A stretch of DNA of 20,000 nucleotides from the NCBI RefSeq assembly GCF_002198095.1, contig NZ_NHMK01000028.1:1-20000 (forward strand), given 5' to 3'. Source of the stretch: Deinococcus indicus. GTDB lineage: Bacteria; Deinococcota; Deinococci; Deinococcales; Deinococcaceae. Positions 15,125-20,000 of the stretch are shown in pieces (position 1 is the stretch's first letter; every line of letters begins with the position of its first letter). The translations under genes were made by a program, and so were the position numbers. Below the pieces are notes generated by a model. The model saw nothing but the letters and a program-made list of their open reading frames with translations. It did no database searches and was not told the origin of the DNA.

Positions 15125-16069
15125 TCAGCCCTGGGGCGCGAAGTACCCTTCCAGCGTCGGCACGATCTGCTTCTTGCGGCTGATCCGGCCACCCAGATCC
15201 GCGACCGGCCCGTCCACCGTGACCCCGAAAGCCTCGCTCAGCACCCGGCCTTCCGTGGCACTCAGGACCAGCGTGCGGTTCGTCTCGTTCAGGATGTCCA
15301 CCACGCTCAGCAGCACGCCGGCCAGACCGTCCTGCGCCTTGACCTGATCCATCGCCGCGAGCAGTTCCGCCTGACGACCAAACACGTACGCCGGGTTCGT
15401 CGTCTCGATCACGCCGATCCCCCACGCCTGCGGGGCCGCCACATCCCCGAACGGGAACACCTTGTAGTCCATCCGCAGCAGCGCCTCGGCCGGCGTGTCG
15501 CCCAGGTCGCTCTTGGCGGCGAACATGGCCAGCGCGTACGCCTCCACATCCTCGATGCCCGCCACCGGCGCCAGGAAGGCCACAGCGTCCCGGTCCTCCT
15601 GGGTGGTCGTGGGACTGCGGAAGTGCAGCGTGTCGCTCAGGACGGCGCTCAGCATCAGGCGGGCGTCCAGCGGCTCCACGGTCAGGCCCGCCTCGCGGTG
15701 CAGTTTCAGCAGGATCGTCCCGGTGCAACCCACCGGCTCGAAGCGCAGGTAGGCGGGCTGCGCGGTACTCAGGTCCCCCAACTTGTGGTGATCCACGACG
15801 CGCGTCACGTTCAGCTCCGCGAGGTTCGGCGCGGACTGCGCACTCTCGTTGTGATCCACCAGCGCCACCGATGCCCCCGCCGGCAGCTCCGGCAACAGCG
15901 GCGGGGCGTCCACGCCCGCCTCCCGCAGCACGAACGCCGTCTCGAAATTCAGTTCCCCCAGACGGAACGCCTGGGCGTCCACGCCCTGACGGGTCAGCAG
16001 GCGCGCGTACACCAGCGCGGCCGTGATGGCATCGGTATCGGGGTTCAGGTGACCAAAAACAGCAAGCAT
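15125..16069 (-). CDS. ppaC: Manganese-dependent inorganic pyrophosphatase (DHH family II)
   Basis: A 314-residue soluble family II pyrophosphatase, which hydrolyses PPi to two phosphates. The metal-binding residues are all visible: GHLNPDTDA (6–14; H7, D11, D13), VDHNE (71–75), the DHH signature at 93–95 and SDTLHF (145–150). The C-terminal DHHA2 domain ends with the substrate-binding SRKKQ (297–301). The HLNPD variant at the first motif is normal for the family (HxNPDTD). The start ATG 16069 is preceded by TAGACT 6 nt away, another leaderless arrangement. It is separated from slpA by a strong terminator, so it has its own promoter. Manganese use suits a manganese-rich Deinococcus, but that is background. 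Confidence 0.95.
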   Translation of the reverse strand: MLAVFGHLNPDTDAITAALVYARLLTRQGVDAQAFRLGELNFETAFVLREAGVDAPPLLPELPAGASVALVDHNESAQSAPNLAELNVTRVVDHHKLGDLSTAQPAYLRFEPVGCTGTILLKLHREAGLTVEPLDARLMLSAVLSDTLHFRSPTTTQEDRDAVAFLAPVAGIEDVEAYALAMFAAKSDLGDTPAEALLRMDYKVFPFGDVAAPQAWGIGVIETTNPAYVFGRQAELLAAMDQVKAQDGLAGVLLSVVDILNETNRTLVLSATEGRVLSEAFGVTVDGPVADLGGRISRKKQIVPTLEGYFAPQG

Positions 16070-16075
16070 ACCCGC

Positions 16076-16081
16076 AGTCTA
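16076..16081 (-). promoter_or_regulatory. Candidate leaderless −10 box for the pyrophosphatase gene
   Basis: TAGACT on the minus strand ends 6 nt before ATG 16069. The −35 position is G+C-rich and weak. The slpA terminator 60 bp upstream makes a promoter here necessary. Confidence 0.6.
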
Positions 16082-16141
16082 CCCGCTGTCCGTCACCGCG
16101 CACCACGCACCCGCCTGCACAGCCAACCACGGCAGAACAGG

Positions 16142-16166
16142 AAAAACCCCCGCGCGTGGCGGGGGC
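16142..16166 (-). terminator. Intrinsic terminator of slpA
   Basis: On the minus strand, CCCCCGC and GCGGGGG flank a 5-nt loop and run straight into TTTTT. It lies 36 bp past the slpA stop and is the clearest intrinsic terminator in the window. Confidence 0.9.
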
Positions 16167-16174
16167 TTCTCCGG

Positions 16175-16192
16175 TGAATCCCTGGGGATTCA
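16175..16192. repeat. Second hairpin after slpA
   Basis: TGAATCCC-TG-GGGATTCA is a perfect inverted repeat between the slpA stop and its terminator. It may protect the 3' end of an abundant mRNA; that role is inferred. Confidence 0.5.
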
Positions 16193-16201
16193 GGTCAGGC
16201 T

Positions 16202-19438
<3,237 letters not shown>

Positions 19439-19604
19439 ATGAACCCCCAAAAGGTCGTCGCGCGTCGGAGGTACGTTCCGGCTCTGAAGATGACGTCGGG
19501 GCGAGTTGCCGGGTTTCCTCTCCCGGTGTGGTTCGCCGTTCGGTGTCTCTCTCGCGCAACCTGACGCTTCCTTCCTGTCGGATGAAAACTGTCAGATCAG
19601 GCGG

Positions 19605-19634
19605 ATGATACAAGCATGAAAGAGAGTGGGTCAA
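19605..19634 (-). promoter_or_regulatory. Predicted σA promoter of slpA, with a ~160-nt leader
   Basis: TTGACC (19634–19629) and TATCAT (19610–19605) are 18 bp apart on the minus strand. Transcription should start near 19598, leaving about 160 nt of untranslated leader. The 19439–19757 stretch has no gene; besides this promoter and leader it holds the tgt hairpins and an imperfect inverted repeat with an A/T core at about 19651–19671. Confidence 0.75.
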
Positions 19635-19698
19635 GCCTGAGAGCGGCATAAATCGGCGTTTTTACGCGATTAGGCCTATTTCTGATCAAGTCATGAAG

Positions 19699-19728
19699 GC
19701 CCGCCGAGCCCCTGACGGGGTTCCGGGC
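19699..19728 (-). terminator. Probable tgt terminator hairpin
   Basis: GCCCG/CGGGC outer arms, a GAG/TTC middle part (one G·T pair) and CCCC/GGGG inner arms close a TGAC loop, with one 2-nt bulge. It lies 29 bp past the tgt stop and before the slpA promoter. It lacks a T-run. Confidence 0.5.
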
Positions 19729-19739
19729 GACGTCGTCCG

Positions 19740-19753
19740 TGACAGTTCTGTCA
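19740..19753. repeat. 14-bp perfect palindrome after tgt
   Basis: TGACAGTTCTGTCA begins 4 bp beyond the tgt stop. Eight of its bases (TGACAGTT) recur on the minus strand at 19587–19594, just after the predicted slpA start. Either a short hairpin or a protein-binding site is possible. Confidence 0.45.
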
Positions 19754-19757
19754 GGGT

Positions 19758-20000
19758 TCAGAGGCTGTCTGTCGGGGCCGGGGCCGGGTCGGGGCGCAGT
19801 GAAGTTGTACCGCGTCCCGTTTCGAGGGCCTGCCGGAACCAGTCCGGAATCTGCCCCTTGAAGTACCGCTGGGCCCAGCCGTCCGCCCACATGTGGAACT
19901 CACCTCGGCTGATCGCGGCGCGGGCCCGCTCCACGAGGCGGTGCAGGTAACGCAGGTTATGCAGGGACAGCATGCGGGGGGCGAGCATCTCCTCGGCCTT
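19758..20000 (-). CDS. tgt: Queuine tRNA-ribosyltransferase, C-terminal end (runs off the right edge)
   Basis: The last 80 residues of a protein whose KAEEMLAPRMLSLHNLRYLH segment is the C-terminal zinc region of tRNA-guanine transglycosylase. This enzyme exchanges guanine-34 of tRNAs with GUN anticodons for a queuosine precursor. The His of SLHNL is the fourth zinc ligand; the three Cys ligands lie outside the window. The helix LVERARAAISRGEFHMWADG and a short tail, somewhat extended in Pro/Ala (RPDPAPAPTDSL), finish it. It is transcribed towards slpA, but hairpins and a separate slpA promoter lie between. The family call is from the conserved motif and its spacing. Confidence 0.85.
   Translation of the reverse strand, partial: KAEEMLAPRMLSLHNLRYLHRLVERARAAISRGEFHMWADGWAQRYFKGQIPDWFRQALETGRGTTSLRPDPAPAPTDSL

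Noticed and set aside
13630..15183. A 517-codon rightward open frame over folC
   Set aside because: The minus strand encodes an intact FolC with P-loop and LDGAHNP. The rightward translation is Arg/Gln/His-rich and low in complexity.

Overview
This window looks like a Deinococcus chromosome. The evidence is a near-textbook DdrO repressor, an SLH / coiled-coil / outer-membrane β-barrel protein of the SlpA type, and an M32 carboxypeptidase, all in G+C-rich DNA. Six starts have a TANNNT −10 box 6–7 nt before the start codon, the arrangement known for leaderless Deinococcus mRNAs. From memory, the slpA–pyrophosphatase–ddrO neighbourhood resembles the D. radiodurans DR_2574–DR_2577 region. I could not check this.

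Left edge, 1–1490: an insertion-sequence graveyard. The N-terminal third of an IS66-type transposase runs off the window. It abuts a decayed IS4-family transposase with two frameshifts, an apparent internal deletion and a lost C-terminus. That pseudogene is also split by a 154-bp MITE-like element with terminal inverted repeats and a 3-bp target duplication.

1490–6870: a surface-polysaccharide island, visibly poorer in G+C than the DNA to its right. A rightward pair encodes a DegT-type sugar aminotransferase and a membrane nucleotide-sugar 4,6-dehydratase. Converging on it are an O-antigen-ligase/polymerase-like membrane protein and an overlapping gene for a membrane-anchored protein built from two similar, cysteine-containing repeats.

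7030–10982: G+C-rich rightward genes. These are a long-form sugar-1-phosphate nucleotidylyltransferase (RmlA-like), a YceD/DUF177 protein, MoaC, and an unusual membrane protein with five tandem Ala/Val-rich repeats and a bactofilin-like β-repeat patch. A strong hairpin separates it from the convergent ddrO.

11050–12040: ddrO (leftward) and an unknown 83-residue gene (rightward) diverge from back-to-back promoters. No canonical RDRM operator is visible, only a degenerate candidate on the ddrO −35.

12138–20000: leftward genes. In order of transcription they are the end of tgt, slpA with a long leader and a clear terminator, Mn-dependent pyrophosphatase, folC and an M32 carboxypeptidase. The last three each have a candidate leaderless promoter and so may be separate units.

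No tRNA, rRNA or CRISPR array was seen. I found no wholly new multi-gene system. The most interesting items are the nested MITE, the ligase plus duplicated-domain pair, the five-repeat bactofilin-like protein, and the ddrO control region with its small divergent neighbour.
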